Positions 1 to 6,424 of a DNA stretch of 11,536 bases are shown in pieces. The notes below the pieces were generated by a model. It was not told the origin of the DNA and did not search any database. It saw nothing but the letters and a program-made list of their open reading frames with translations. The DNA is from Thiotrichales bacterium HSG1. Its GTDB lineage: Bacteria > Pseudomonadota > Gammaproteobacteria > Beggiatoales > Beggiatoaceae. The stretch is from contig JAUCGN010000038.1 of assembly GCA_030378125.1 (NCBI GenBank), positions 1 to 11,536 of the forward strand, read 5' to 3'. The position numbers and the translations under genes were made by a program. How positions within the stretch are numbered: position 1 is the first letter of the stretch; the number at the start of each line of letters is the position of its first letter.

Positions 1-157
1 AGTAATAATTTGTCAATTAAATCCTTTCCTGAGAAATACAATTAGTTGGCTCCAAAACGAACTGTCTACCACAATCTTTACAAGCATATTTTTGTTTTCC
101 ATTGTGGATACTACCATTTTTTATAATATTTTCTGAGTTGCAAGTTGGACAATTCAT
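1..157 (-). pseudogene. IS1-family transposase InsA-like N-terminus, frameshifted
   Basis: From ATG 157 the minus strand encodes a short zinc-finger protein: MNCPTCNSENIIKNG at the start, then YACKDCGRQFV, i.e. two CxxC pairs (Cys3/Cys6 and Cys26/Cys29). This is the usual N-terminal zinc-binding module of IS1-type InsA proteins in this clade. The frame hits TAA at 17-19 after only 46 codons. Moving to the neighbouring frame just before the stop restores K-D-L-I-D-K-L-L, which is what the family has after the S-Q-E segment, and that frame stays open to base 1. A single-base loss in the GGAAAGG stretch therefore best explains the break. The programmed frameshift of IS1 lies near the end of insA, not this early, so I read this as a disabled copy. 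Family assignment is by recalled similarity. Confidence 0.7.
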
Positions 158-214
158 AAGTTTTTACTTAATATTTTTAATATATTATACTACACTACTT
201 TGTTCAGGACTACC
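1..214 (-). mobile_element. IS1-family insertion sequence, 5' end, truncated by the window edge
   Basis: The element reads leftwards. Its inferred outer end is near 214, where the minus strand starts GGTAGTCCTGAAC, an IS1-like terminus; about 57 nt of AT-rich leader then lead to the transposase ATG at 157. The boundary is supported because sequence homologous to a different transposase (ISAs1-type) begins right at 215. The other end and any target-site duplication lie outside the window, so the exact edge is inferred. Confidence 0.6.
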
Positions 215-401
215 GTTATTTTTAGAGAAGATGCCAATAAAATACGTAAGGGGAATTCACCTGCTATCATGACTAGTATTAGGCATATTTGTATGGGGAT
301 TTTTGACCTTGACACTACTACTTCTGGTAGTCTTGCTAAGAAAAGTCGTAAGGCTACTTGAAGTGATAATTACTGATGCTCAACTCGTGTTTGGGTTATA
401 A
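215..401 (+). pseudogene. ISAs1-family transposase C-terminal fragment, decayed
   Basis: The frame starting at 215 reads V-I-F-R-E-D-A-N-K-I-R-K-G-N and continues with S-I-R-H-I-C-M, matching the FREDxxRIRxGN...R block near the C-terminus of ISAs1-family DDE transposases. It meets TGA at 359-361, in K-A-T-stop-S-D-N-Y, where family members usually carry Trp, so this looks like a TGG-to-TGA change. A few codons later a shift of one base restores D-A-Q-L-V-F-G-L ending in TAA at 399-401, a plausible original C-terminus. The remnant thus has lost its 5' part, gained a nonsense codon and gained a frameshift. It cannot encode an active enzyme. Confidence 0.7.
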
Positions 402-420
402 TTTTAATGCGGTCGCCCTG
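215..420 (+). mobile_element. ISAs1-family element remnant, 3' end
   Basis: This is the right end of an older IS. It holds the C-terminal part of an ISAs1-like transposase (215-401) and ends in GCGGTCGCCCTG at 409-420; the complement begins CAGGGC, the usual start of ISAs1-family terminal repeats. Its 5' part is missing at 215, exactly where the IS1-type element begins, so the IS1-type element appears to have inserted into it. No left end is visible. Confidence 0.6.
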
Positions 421-735
421 TACTGTATGACTTCCTTTACTGTATTTTGTGTTCATTATGTTATGATAGGCATTTTGTTCACAAACTGCAATATTTTGAC
501 TGAAGTCTTTTTCCGTCTGGAACACGGAGGTTTTTAACCATTTATGGGACAATAAAAGTCTCATACCTGTCTTTTGAATCTACCTTTCTTGCTAGTAATT
601 CAATGAGCTAAATACTTAGAAAATCCGCAAGGATGAACGACTTAATTTCTCTCATTTTTTTATGGCCTTTTTGAATGATTCATATTATAATATTTTTGCC
701 AATATGTTAGTTCTATTCTTTTAATTAAGTTATTC
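421..735. other. Intergenic region with no convincing gene
   Basis: About 315 bp between the IS remnant and pap. The only open frame of note runs on the minus strand from ATG 564 into the IS end; it has no recognisable domain and no good ribosome-binding site, and could be a fragment of a gene interrupted by the ISAs1 insertion. A TATAAT hexamer is present at 686-691, but no acceptable -35 sits 16-18 bp upstream, so I do not call a promoter. Confidence 0.4.
512..535 (+). terminator. Weak terminator-like hairpin
   Basis: TCCGT (512-516) pairs with ACGGA (524-528) across a 7-nt loop, followed by GGTTTTT. The stem is only 5 bp, so this is a weak candidate that might insulate pap from the IS remnants upstream. 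Confidence 0.2.
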
Positions 736-742
736 AAGGAGA
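736..742 (+). promoter_or_regulatory. Shine-Dalgarno site of pap
   Basis: AAGGAGA lies 8 nt before the ATG at 751. It is the clearest ribosome-binding site in the window and fixes the pap start. Confidence 0.8.
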
Positions 743-750
743 AATACCAA

Positions 751-2283
751 ATGTTTGAAGCAGCAGAACTTGGTAGAGAAATTAGTAAGTCAGATTATAA
801 GGCCCAGCTTCCAGATTTACGTGCCGAAATTTTACAGACTCAGTTTGCTTTAAGTAAGAGCAATCGTCCAGTAATTATTTTGATTTCAGGAGTTGATGTA
901 GCAGGTAGAGGAGATGTAGTCAATGCTCTTAATGAATGGTTAGATACTCGTGGAGTAGAAACTTTTTCTTTCGAAAAAACCTCTGATGAAGAAAGTGAAC
1001 GACCTGATTATTGGCGTTATTGGCGTAGTCTTCCAGCAAGGGGAAGAATTGGTGTTTTTTTTGGAGCTTGGTATGTAGAACCCATTCGTAATTATGCATA
1101 CGATAAAATTGATGCTGCATGTATGGATGATTCTTTGGGGCAAATTCGTCGTTTGGAAAAACTGATGGTTGATGATGGTACCATTATTATCAAATTTTGG
1201 TTACATTTATCACATAAAGAGCAAGTTAAACGCTTAAAGAAAATGGAAAAAGACCCTAATGCACTCCGTCGTGTTTCTAAAAGGGATTGGAAACATGTTA
1301 AGCTGTACGATCGTTTTTCAGCGGCTGCGGAAAGGGCGATACGTTCTACAGACACCGGTGATTCCCCTTGGTTATTGGTAGAGTCAACCGATCCATATTA
1401 TCGAGATTTAACCGTTGGTCGCACCGTATTGGAAACTATACGCAAACAACTAGAATTAGATGCAATAAATGATAGTGATAATTCTTCAGATAATGCTAGT
1501 AAGGAACTCACCACTTCAACACAAACTTCAAATTTAGACACCACTGACTCTTCCCCTAAAGCAGCTTTAACTGTATTAGATCATGTTGATCTTAATCAGA
1601 AACTTGAACCTAAAGAATATCGCAAACAACTGAAAATTTACCAAGGAAAACTTAATCGTTTAGTTTGGGCAGCTAATGCAAAAAAACGTTCTACAGTGAT
1701 TGTTTTTGAAGGTTGGGATGCAGGTGGTAAAGGTGGTTCTTTAAGACGTATGACCCAAGCGATGGATGCACGTCTATATCAAGTGATTTCTACCGCTGCT
1801 CCCACTGATGAGGAACAAGCTCATCATTATTTATGGCGTTTTTGGCGACAGATTCCGCGTGCTGGGCATTTTACTATTTATGACCGTTCTTGGTATGGTC
1901 GAGTTTTAGTGGAAAGAGTTGAAGGTTATGCCAAAGAGCATGAATGGACACGTTCTTTTTTGGAAATTAATAATTTTGAAGAATCTTTGGTTAATCATGG
2001 TACTTTATTGTTAAAATTTTGGATTCATATTAGTCCCGAAGAGCAATTACGCCGATTTGAAGAACGTGAGAAAATTGCCTATAAACGTCATAAACTTACT
2101 GAGGAAGATTGGCGTAACCGTGAAAAATGGGATGCTTACAAAATTGCTGTGAATGATATGGTCGCTAGAACAAGCACAAATTATGCTCCATGGACATTGG
2201 TAGCTGGTAATGATAAAAAATTTGCCAGAATTCAAGTGATAAAAACTGTTTGTAAACGTATGGAAGCCATTTTGTATTCTTAA
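751..2283 (+). CDS. pap: Polyphosphate:AMP phosphotransferase (two-domain PPK2 family)
   Basis: Cytosolic enzyme that transfers phosphate from polyphosphate to AMP, making ADP. The 510-residue length and duplicated architecture match the fused (class II) PPK2 enzymes. The C-terminal domain (about 280-510) has an intact Walker A, GWDAGGKGG (321-329, Lys327), and the lid/Walker B-type motif YDRSWYGR (377-384). The N-terminal domain (about 10-235) is degenerate: its Walker A reads GVDVAGRGD (47-55) with Arg53 in place of Lys, and FFGAWY (103-108) replaces YDRSWY. Known work on this family assigns catalysis to the C-terminal half, which fits. A polar Ser/Thr/Asp/Asn-rich linker (about 238-268) joins the halves. 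The gene has a strong ribosome-binding site and stands 118 bp before the next frame. Function assignment is firm; activity of the N-terminal half is doubtful. Confidence 0.93.
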   Translation: MFEAAELGREISKSDYKAQLPDLRAEILQTQFALSKSNRPVIILISGVDVAGRGDVVNALNEWLDTRGVETFSFEKTSDEESERPDYWRYWRSLPARGRIGVFFGAWYVEPIRNYAYDKIDAACMDDSLGQIRRLEKLMVDDGTIIIKFWLHLSHKEQVKRLKKMEKDPNALRRVSKRDWKHVKLYDRFSAAAERAIRSTDTGDSPWLLVESTDPYYRDLTVGRTVLETIRKQLELDAINDSDNSSDNASKELTTSTQTSNLDTTDSSPKAALTVLDHVDLNQKLEPKEYRKQLKIYQGKLNRLVWAANAKKRSTVIVFEGWDAGGKGGSLRRMTQAMDARLYQVISTAAPTDEEQAHHYLWRFWRQIPRAGHFTIYDRSWYGRVLVERVEGYAKEHEWTRSFLEINNFEESLVNHGTLLLKFWIHISPEEQLRRFEEREKIAYKRHKLTEEDWRNREKWDAYKIAVNDMVARTSTNYAPWTLVAGNDKKFARIQVIKTVCKRMEAILYS

Positions 2284-2401
2284 AGTTTAACAGCCATGAA
2301 ACGAGACACCAATTTTTACTGATTGATTGTTCATTGCATAGTGGAGCAAAATTATCAAAATTTATTACCTTTTAGAAAAAATAGCTGTTCCAATCTTTTG
2401 G

Positions 2402-3046
2402 ATGGGAATGTTTTTTGTGGTAACTACATTTTTATCTTATCTAACCTATACATACGAATTTCAAAGAGTTTTTGATATTAATATTCGCAGGGTCTTGGTA
2501 TTGTTAGACCTACGCAAAGAAAATACTTTAGCTACTTGGTTTTCCAGCATGTTATTTTTAATGACTGGATTAGCTTTTGTGTTATTGGGCTGGGGTTCAA
2601 ATTTTAAAAATTGGCAACGTTTTATATTTAAATTGACTGCAGTTGGAGCTGTTTTATTGTCCGCCGATGAAGTAGCAAGCATCCATGAAACAGTTGGTAA
2701 ATGGATACAAAGAGCTTTAGAAGATTTAATTACTTTTTTGCCTATTGGTGGTGGAGGTTTTGTTTGGGTATTATTATTTGCACCAATAGCAATAGCCGGT
2801 TTAATCGCAACTGTTATAGCACTACACCAAATAGTCAAATTTCAACGCAAAGCAGCAATAGCCTTATGGATAGCTGTATTGTGTTTGCCAGCAGTGTTTA
2901 TGTTTGAAATATTGGAATGGATGCTTCACTCGTTTCAATCTGAAAAGTTAAAAATCCTAACTTGCTGGGAAGAAATGTTTGAACTTTTGGGAATGTACAG
3001 TTTGTTTATATGTGCGGTACTTATCGCTGGACGACATAAATTATGA
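2402..3046 (+). CDS. Polytopic membrane protein with D-E-x3-I-H-E motif, function unknown
   Basis: At least 214 residues, largely hydrophobic, with about six predicted membrane segments (near the N-terminus, 44-63, 75-92, 115-140, 150-172, 195-210). The third segment leads into LLSADEVASIHETVG, with Asp89, Glu90, His95 and Glu96 at the membrane edge; further acidic residues follow at Glu169, Glu172, Glu190 and Glu191. The clustered Asp/Glu/His could bind a metal, but that is inference. I recall similar motifs in uncharacterised membrane proteins and know no function. The start is uncertain: ATG 2402 has no ribosome-binding site, while the frame is open back to 2342 and the extra residues complete the first membrane segment. 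An ATT at 2351 preceded by GGAG (2343-2346) is a possible rare start. The stop overlaps the next ATG (ATGA), implying coupled translation with the related downstream gene. Confidence 0.75.
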   Translation: MGMFFVVTTFLSYLTYTYEFQRVFDINIRRVLVLLDLRKENTLATWFSSMLFLMTGLAFVLLGWGSNFKNWQRFIFKLTAVGAVLLSADEVASIHETVGKWIQRALEDLITFLPIGGGGFVWVLLFAPIAIAGLIATVIALHQIVKFQRKAAIALWIAVLCLPAVFMFEILEWMLHSFQSEKLKILTCWEEMFELLGMYSLFICAVLIAGRHKL

Positions 3047-3645
3047 AATATCGTAATATCTTTATTTTAATAACGGTGTATAGCATTGTTTTACTGATAG
3101 TTGAATGGCAAACTTCCCAAAATTTTGTACGCCAGTTTTTGACAGACATAGGTCAACATGAAATTGTTGGTTATGCCGTTAATACCAGTTTAAGTGTATT
3201 TTTATTATGGGCTACTGCATTGTTGTTTATGGTAAGTTTATCATGTGTCGATAAGAAAAATACCCAGCAATATTGGTTTTTTATCTCTCAAATCATAATG
3301 TTTGTTTATTTGGGCTGTGATGAACGATTTTTAATCCATGAAAATGTAGGAAGACTATTAGGACGTAATGACGCTTATTTGTTGTTGGGTTTGGGTTTAT
3401 TAGAAGTTGGGTTATTAGTTTGGTTGGGTAATCTAAGCGAAAAAACTCAATTGGCTCGCAAATTTTTGTATACTGCTGCACTCTTATTTGCCATAATGGT
3501 GGTGATTGATGCCAAATTTCCAAGCAAAATGGTATTGCGTTTATCGCTAGAAGAGCTAACTAAGTTATGGGCAGACATTTGTTTATTTTTGTTCGCATGG
3601 GAAATCATGCAACAACAAATTTTGAACAAGATTAAACGGATTTAA
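3043..3645 (+). CDS. Polytopic membrane protein, divergent paralogue of the upstream gene
   Basis: A 200-residue hydrophobic protein with about six membrane segments (near 5-22, 44-66, 77-93, 112-130, 140-156, 170-190). It shares the signature of its upstream neighbour: YLGCDERFLIHENVGRLL (89-106) aligns with LLSADEVASIHETVG, keeping Asp93, Glu94, Ile98, His99, Glu100, Val102 and Gly103. A VNTSLSVF segment before the motif aligns with ENTLATWF, and LEELTKLWADICLF near the C-terminus aligns with WEEMFELLGMYSLF. The pair therefore looks like an old tandem duplication and may form a heteromeric membrane complex (inference). The start is set by the 4-bp ATGA overlap; there is no strong separate ribosome-binding site. 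The last codons and the stop lie inside a dispersed 9-nt tandem repeat (3625-3659), so the C-terminal tail may have been rewritten by that repeat. Confidence 0.75.
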   Translation: MKYRNIFILITVYSIVLLIVEWQTSQNFVRQFLTDIGQHEIVGYAVNTSLSVFLLWATALLFMVSLSCVDKKNTQQYWFFISQIIMFVYLGCDERFLIHENVGRLLGRNDAYLLLGLGLLEVGLLVWLGNLSEKTQLARKFLYTAALLFAIMVVIDAKFPSKMVLRLSLEELTKLWADICLFLFAWEIMQQQILNKIKRI

Positions 3646-3659
3646 GGATTGACAGGATT
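3625..3659 (-). repeat. Degenerate 9-nt tandem repeat, copy 1 (overlaps a stop codon)
   Basis: On the minus strand four units follow each other: AATCCTGTC, AATCCTTA, AATCCGTTT, AATCTTGTT, consensus about AATCCTGTT. The array spans the last codons and the TAA (3643-3645) of the membrane protein gene. Related copies lie at 3740-3757 and 6347-6373. Confidence 0.6.
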
Positions 3660-3739
3660 AATTTTTACACTTATTTTCAATATTCTGATTTTTATTGAAT
3701 AATTAACAATTTTAGCAGTTAAATATGGTTAATTCTATT

Positions 3740-3757
3740 AATCCGTTTAACCCTGTT
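3740..3757 (+). repeat. Degenerate 9-nt tandem repeat, copy 2
   Basis: Two units, AATCCGTTT and AACCCTGTT, in plus orientation, inverted relative to copy 1. The match to copy 1 extends a few bases further, through TGTTCAAAA. Confidence 0.55.
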
Positions 3758-3762
3758 CAAAA

Positions 3763-3780
3763 CCTATAAGAAATTATAGG
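3763..3780 (+). other. Perfect 7-bp hairpin with GAAA tetraloop
   Basis: CCTATAA (3763-3769), GAAA, TTATAGG (3774-3780): an uninterrupted stem closed by a GNRA-type loop. No T-run follows, so it is not a standard terminator. It sits immediately before a second, longer hairpin and about 120 nt before the cyclase start, so it may be part of a structured leader RNA. Confidence 0.5.
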
Positions 3781-3781
3781 A

Positions 3782-3856
3782 TCGGTGAAGCAAAATGATA
3801 TACGACTATTTGTGTGTGATTTCATTGAAATAGTCATTTTCACTTTGTTATACCGA
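3782..3856. repeat. Long imperfect inverted repeat upstream of the cyclase gene
   Basis: Arms of about 30 nt (3782-3811 and 3828-3856) are imperfect reverse complements. The outer TCGGT/ACCGA and inner GACTATTT/AAATAGTC blocks match perfectly; the middle matches in part. The loop is about 16 nt. It could be a leader structure for the cyclase mRNA or the relic of a small mobile element. Confidence 0.5.
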
Positions 3857-3902
3857 ACTTACCTAATAATTCAGTCTATAGATAACACTACCACCTAAAA
3901 TA

Positions 3903-6251
3903 ATGAATTGGCTTTCTAAAATTTCTGGCAAATATCCCCTCCGAGTGGTACTCTTCGTTCCATTTGTAATTCAAATTTTTGTTGTAGTTGGATTAATCGG
4001 ATATCTATCGTTCACTAATGGCCAAAAATCTGTTAATGAAGTGACCGATGAACTACGCGAAGAAATTACTAGCCAAATTGAACATCATCTGATGACTACT
4101 TTAAAAACAGCACAGCTTATTAATCAAATTAATGCCGATGCTATCAAAATTCAGATGTTAGATATAAATAATCCTATCATTATAGAACGGCATTTTTGGC
4201 AACAATTACAATTATTTAATTACATAGGTTATATTTCTTTTGCCAGTGAACAAGGTGATTATATTGGGGCAGAACATCGGGAAAACCTTGTTGCTGGTGA
4301 AAAAGATAAATTTTACCTTTATACAAAAGATAGTGAATATTTAGCTGATAATAAAGGTAATCGAAAAAAATTAACTAATACCATGAAAAACTATGATCCA
4401 CGCAATAGAAACTGGTATAAACGTACAGTTAAGAGCAACAAACCGGTCTGGAGTGAAATTTACGCAATAACTAACCCGAATGATTTGACCACTTCTATAA
4501 CTCAAACTATATCTGCTAATCAGCCTTTTTATGATGCAACTGGTACTTTAAAAGGTGTTTTAGGGACGGATATTTATCTATCACAACTCAGTAATTTTTT
4601 AAGAGGCTTACGGATTGGGAAAACTGGAAAAACATTTATCATGGAACGTTCCGGTTTAATGGTAGCTTCTTCAACCTCAGAAAAACCTTACACCATAAAT
4701 CCAAAAAATAACAATGAGGTATTAAGACTTGAAGCTAAAAACAGCAAAGAGCCTATGATTCGTCACACTACACAGTATTTGACAAAATATTTTACTAATT
4801 TAAGTAATATTTATACTAATCATCAACTGGAATTTAAATTAAAAGGAGAACGACAATTTTTACAGGTCAAGCTGTTTATGGGTGAATATGGTATTGATTG
4901 GTTAATTGTAGTAGTCATACCACAATCCGATTTTATGGAACATATCAATGCTAACACACGTCTAACTATTTTATTGTGTTTGTTTGCCTTGATAGTAGTT
5001 TTTTTTACTAGTTTATTTACCTCTAAATGGTTAGCTGCACCAATTTTACGCTTAGAAATAGCTGCTAAAAAACTTGCGGAAGGAGAATGGGAACAGGATT
5101 TACCATGTGATCGTTCTGATGAAATTGGAAAACTTGCCCAATCATTTGAGATAATGGCAATTCAATTGAAAGAACTGTTTGCTAATTTAGAACAAAAAGT
5201 AGCTGAACGAACAGCTCAGCTAAAACAGAAAAATGAATTGATTCGCAAAATATTTGGGCGTTATTTAAGTGATGAAATTGTCACTACCTTATTAGAAACT
5301 AAAAGTGGTTTGGCTTTAGGTGGCGAACGACGAGAAATTACTATATTAACTTCCGATATAAGAGGTTTTACCGCCCGCTCAGAACAATTGCCACCCGAAC
5401 AGGTCATTCAAATAATTAACTTTTATTTGGCTAAGATGGCTGATGTTATTGCCGAATATCAAGGTACAATTGATGAATTTATGGGTGATGGTATTTTAGT
5501 TCTTTTTGGAGCTCCAACCGTAAGGATAGATGATACTGAAAGAGCAGTTGCATGTGCAGTTGCTATGCAGTTAGCTATGGATGCAGTAAATACTCAAATT
5601 GAAGACTGGGGATTTTCACCTTTGGAAATGGGCATTGGTATTAACACGGGTGAAGTTGTGGTTGGCAATATTGGTTCTGAAAAACGTACTAAGTATGGTA
5701 TTATTGGCAAGGAAGTTAATTTAACCTATCGCATTGAATCACATACAATTGGAGGTCAAATTTTTATTTCAGAGGCTACTTTAACAAAAGTTAAGGAACT
5801 GGTACAAATTGACGGTAAAACAACGGTGCAATTTAAAGGAGTTAAACAGCCGATCACTATTTATGATGTAGGCGGAATCAAGGGAAAATATGATTTATTT
5901 CTCTCCAAAGAAGAGCAGATATTTTTTGCTTTACGAGAACCAATACCATTGAGTTATACTATAGTCAAAGGTAAAAATGTTAGCCATCAACAATTTTTTG
6001 CTAATCTAATTAAACTATCAGCTAAAAACGCTTTGCTCTGTTGTGGTAATTCAACAAAATTATGTTTACCCGAACCAATGAGTAACATTAAGCTCAATAT
6101 TTCTATACCAAACCGATTAACTGCTACTGAAGATGTATATGCTAAAGTACTTGAAATAAATACTGAAACAAATGGTTTTTACCTCAGATTTACCGCAATC
6201 CCCCCAAGAATAGAAGCAGAATTGTCAGCAATTTATAACTCATTTTTGTAG
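3903..6251 (+). CDS. Membrane class III nucleotide cyclase (dCache-HAMP-cyclase-PilZ-like), predicted guanylate cyclase
   Basis: A 782-residue sensor enzyme that makes a cyclic nucleotide. Order: membrane helix (about 14-36); extracytoplasmic dCache-like sensor (about 40-345, with NRNWYKRTVKSNKPVWSEIY typical of the fold); second helix (352-374); HAMP (about 370-425); a coiled signalling helix (425-460); class III catalytic domain (about 470-650); PilZ-like tail (about 660-782). Metal-binding aspartates are Asp485 (TSDIRGFT) and Asp529 (EFMGDG). The transition-state residues Asn606 and Arg610 are present, so the enzyme should be active. Purine-selecting positions are Glu525, where adenylate cyclases have Lys, and Gly599, where they have Asp or Thr; this suggests GTP as substrate. 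ATG 3903 is preceded two codons upstream by an in-frame TAA and has no visible ribosome-binding site. Automatic annotation would probably say adenylate cyclase; the cyclase call is certain, the GTP preference inferred. Confidence 0.9.
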   Translation: MNWLSKISGKYPLRVVLFVPFVIQIFVVVGLIGYLSFTNGQKSVNEVTDELREEITSQIEHHLMTTLKTAQLINQINADAIKIQMLDINNPIIIERHFWQQLQLFNYIGYISFASEQGDYIGAEHRENLVAGEKDKFYLYTKDSEYLADNKGNRKKLTNTMKNYDPRNRNWYKRTVKSNKPVWSEIYAITNPNDLTTSITQTISANQPFYDATGTLKGVLGTDIYLSQLSNFLRGLRIGKTGKTFIMERSGLMVASSTSEKPYTINPKNNNEVLRLEAKNSKEPMIRHTTQYLTKYFTNLSNIYTNHQLEFKLKGERQFLQVKLFMGEYGIDWLIVVVIPQSDFMEHINANTRLTILLCLFALIVVFFTSLFTSKWLAAPILRLEIAAKKLAEGEWEQDLPCDRSDEIGKLAQSFEIMAIQLKELFANLEQKVAERTAQLKQKNELIRKIFGRYLSDEIVTTLLETKSGLALGGERREITILTSDIRGFTARSEQLPPEQVIQIINFYLAKMADVIAEYQGTIDEFMGDGILVLFGAPTVRIDDTERAVACAVAMQLAMDAVNTQIEDWGFSPLEMGIGINTGEVVVGNIGSEKRTKYGIIGKEVNLTYRIESHTIGGQIFISEATLTKVKELVQIDGKTTVQFKGVKQPITIYDVGGIKGKYDLFLSKEEQIFFALREPIPLSYTIVKGKNVSHQQFFANLIKLSAKNALLCCGNSTKLCLPEPMSNIKLNISIPNRLTATEDVYAKVLEINTETNGFYLRFTAIPPRIEAELSAIYNSFL

Positions 6252-6283
6252 GATAATATCTTTGGCAAAAACCCAGATAAAAG

Positions 6284-6333
6284 ATGGTTGTGTTAAAATT
6301 GGATTTCCAAATAACCAATTGAAAAACAACCAT
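6284..6333. terminator. Hairpin between convergent genes
   Basis: ATGGTTGT (6284-6291) pairs with ACAACCAT (6326-6333), and AATTGG (6297-6302) with CCAATT (6315-6320), with a short mismatched bulge between. It lies between the ends of the cyclase gene and rnfB. T-rich sequence follows on the minus strand, so it may terminate rnfB transcripts; there is no clear T-tract for the plus strand. Confidence 0.4.
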
Positions 6334-6346
6334 TAATAGAAGTAAT

Positions 6347-6373
6347 AATCGTTTTAACCTGTTTAATCCCACT
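6347..6373 (+). repeat. Degenerate 9-nt tandem repeat, copy 3
   Basis: Units AATCGTTTT, AACCTGTTT and AATCCCACT resemble the arrays at 3625-3659 and 3740-3757. This indicates a dispersed intergenic repeat family rather than chance. Confidence 0.5.
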
Positions 6374-6424
6374 ACCTATTTAATTTAGACAGAATTAATT
6401 AAACTTATTAGTGAGTAAATGATT

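Larger units (their letters stand above)
3619..3763. repeat. Inverted repeat pair around a ~95-nt spacer (MITE-like)
   Basis: The left arm (3619-3644) and right arm (3739-3763) are inverted copies. They share AATCCGTTTAA and TGTTCAAAA, separated by three bases with mismatches (TCT versus CCC). The spacer is AT-rich, with no open frame. The arms could fold into a long hairpin acting as a terminator, or be the ends of a small non-autonomous element; I cannot tell which. Confidence 0.55.

Noticed and set aside
370..564. Minus-strand 64-residue open frame
   Set aside because: It runs into the ISAs1 terminal repeat, has no recognisable domain and no convincing ribosome-binding site. At best it is a fragment of a gene cut by the IS insertion.
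1092..1355. Minus-strand 87-residue open frame
   Set aside because: Antisense shadow within the conserved N-terminal domain of pap.
2341..2401. GTG at 2341 as start of the first membrane gene
   Set aside because: It is in a different frame from the membrane protein and does not yield the hydrophobic N-terminus.
2461..2838. Minus-strand 125-residue open frame
   Set aside because: It lies wholly inside the plus-strand membrane protein gene, whose hydrophobic pattern and paralogue motif are convincing; the reverse frame is a shadow.
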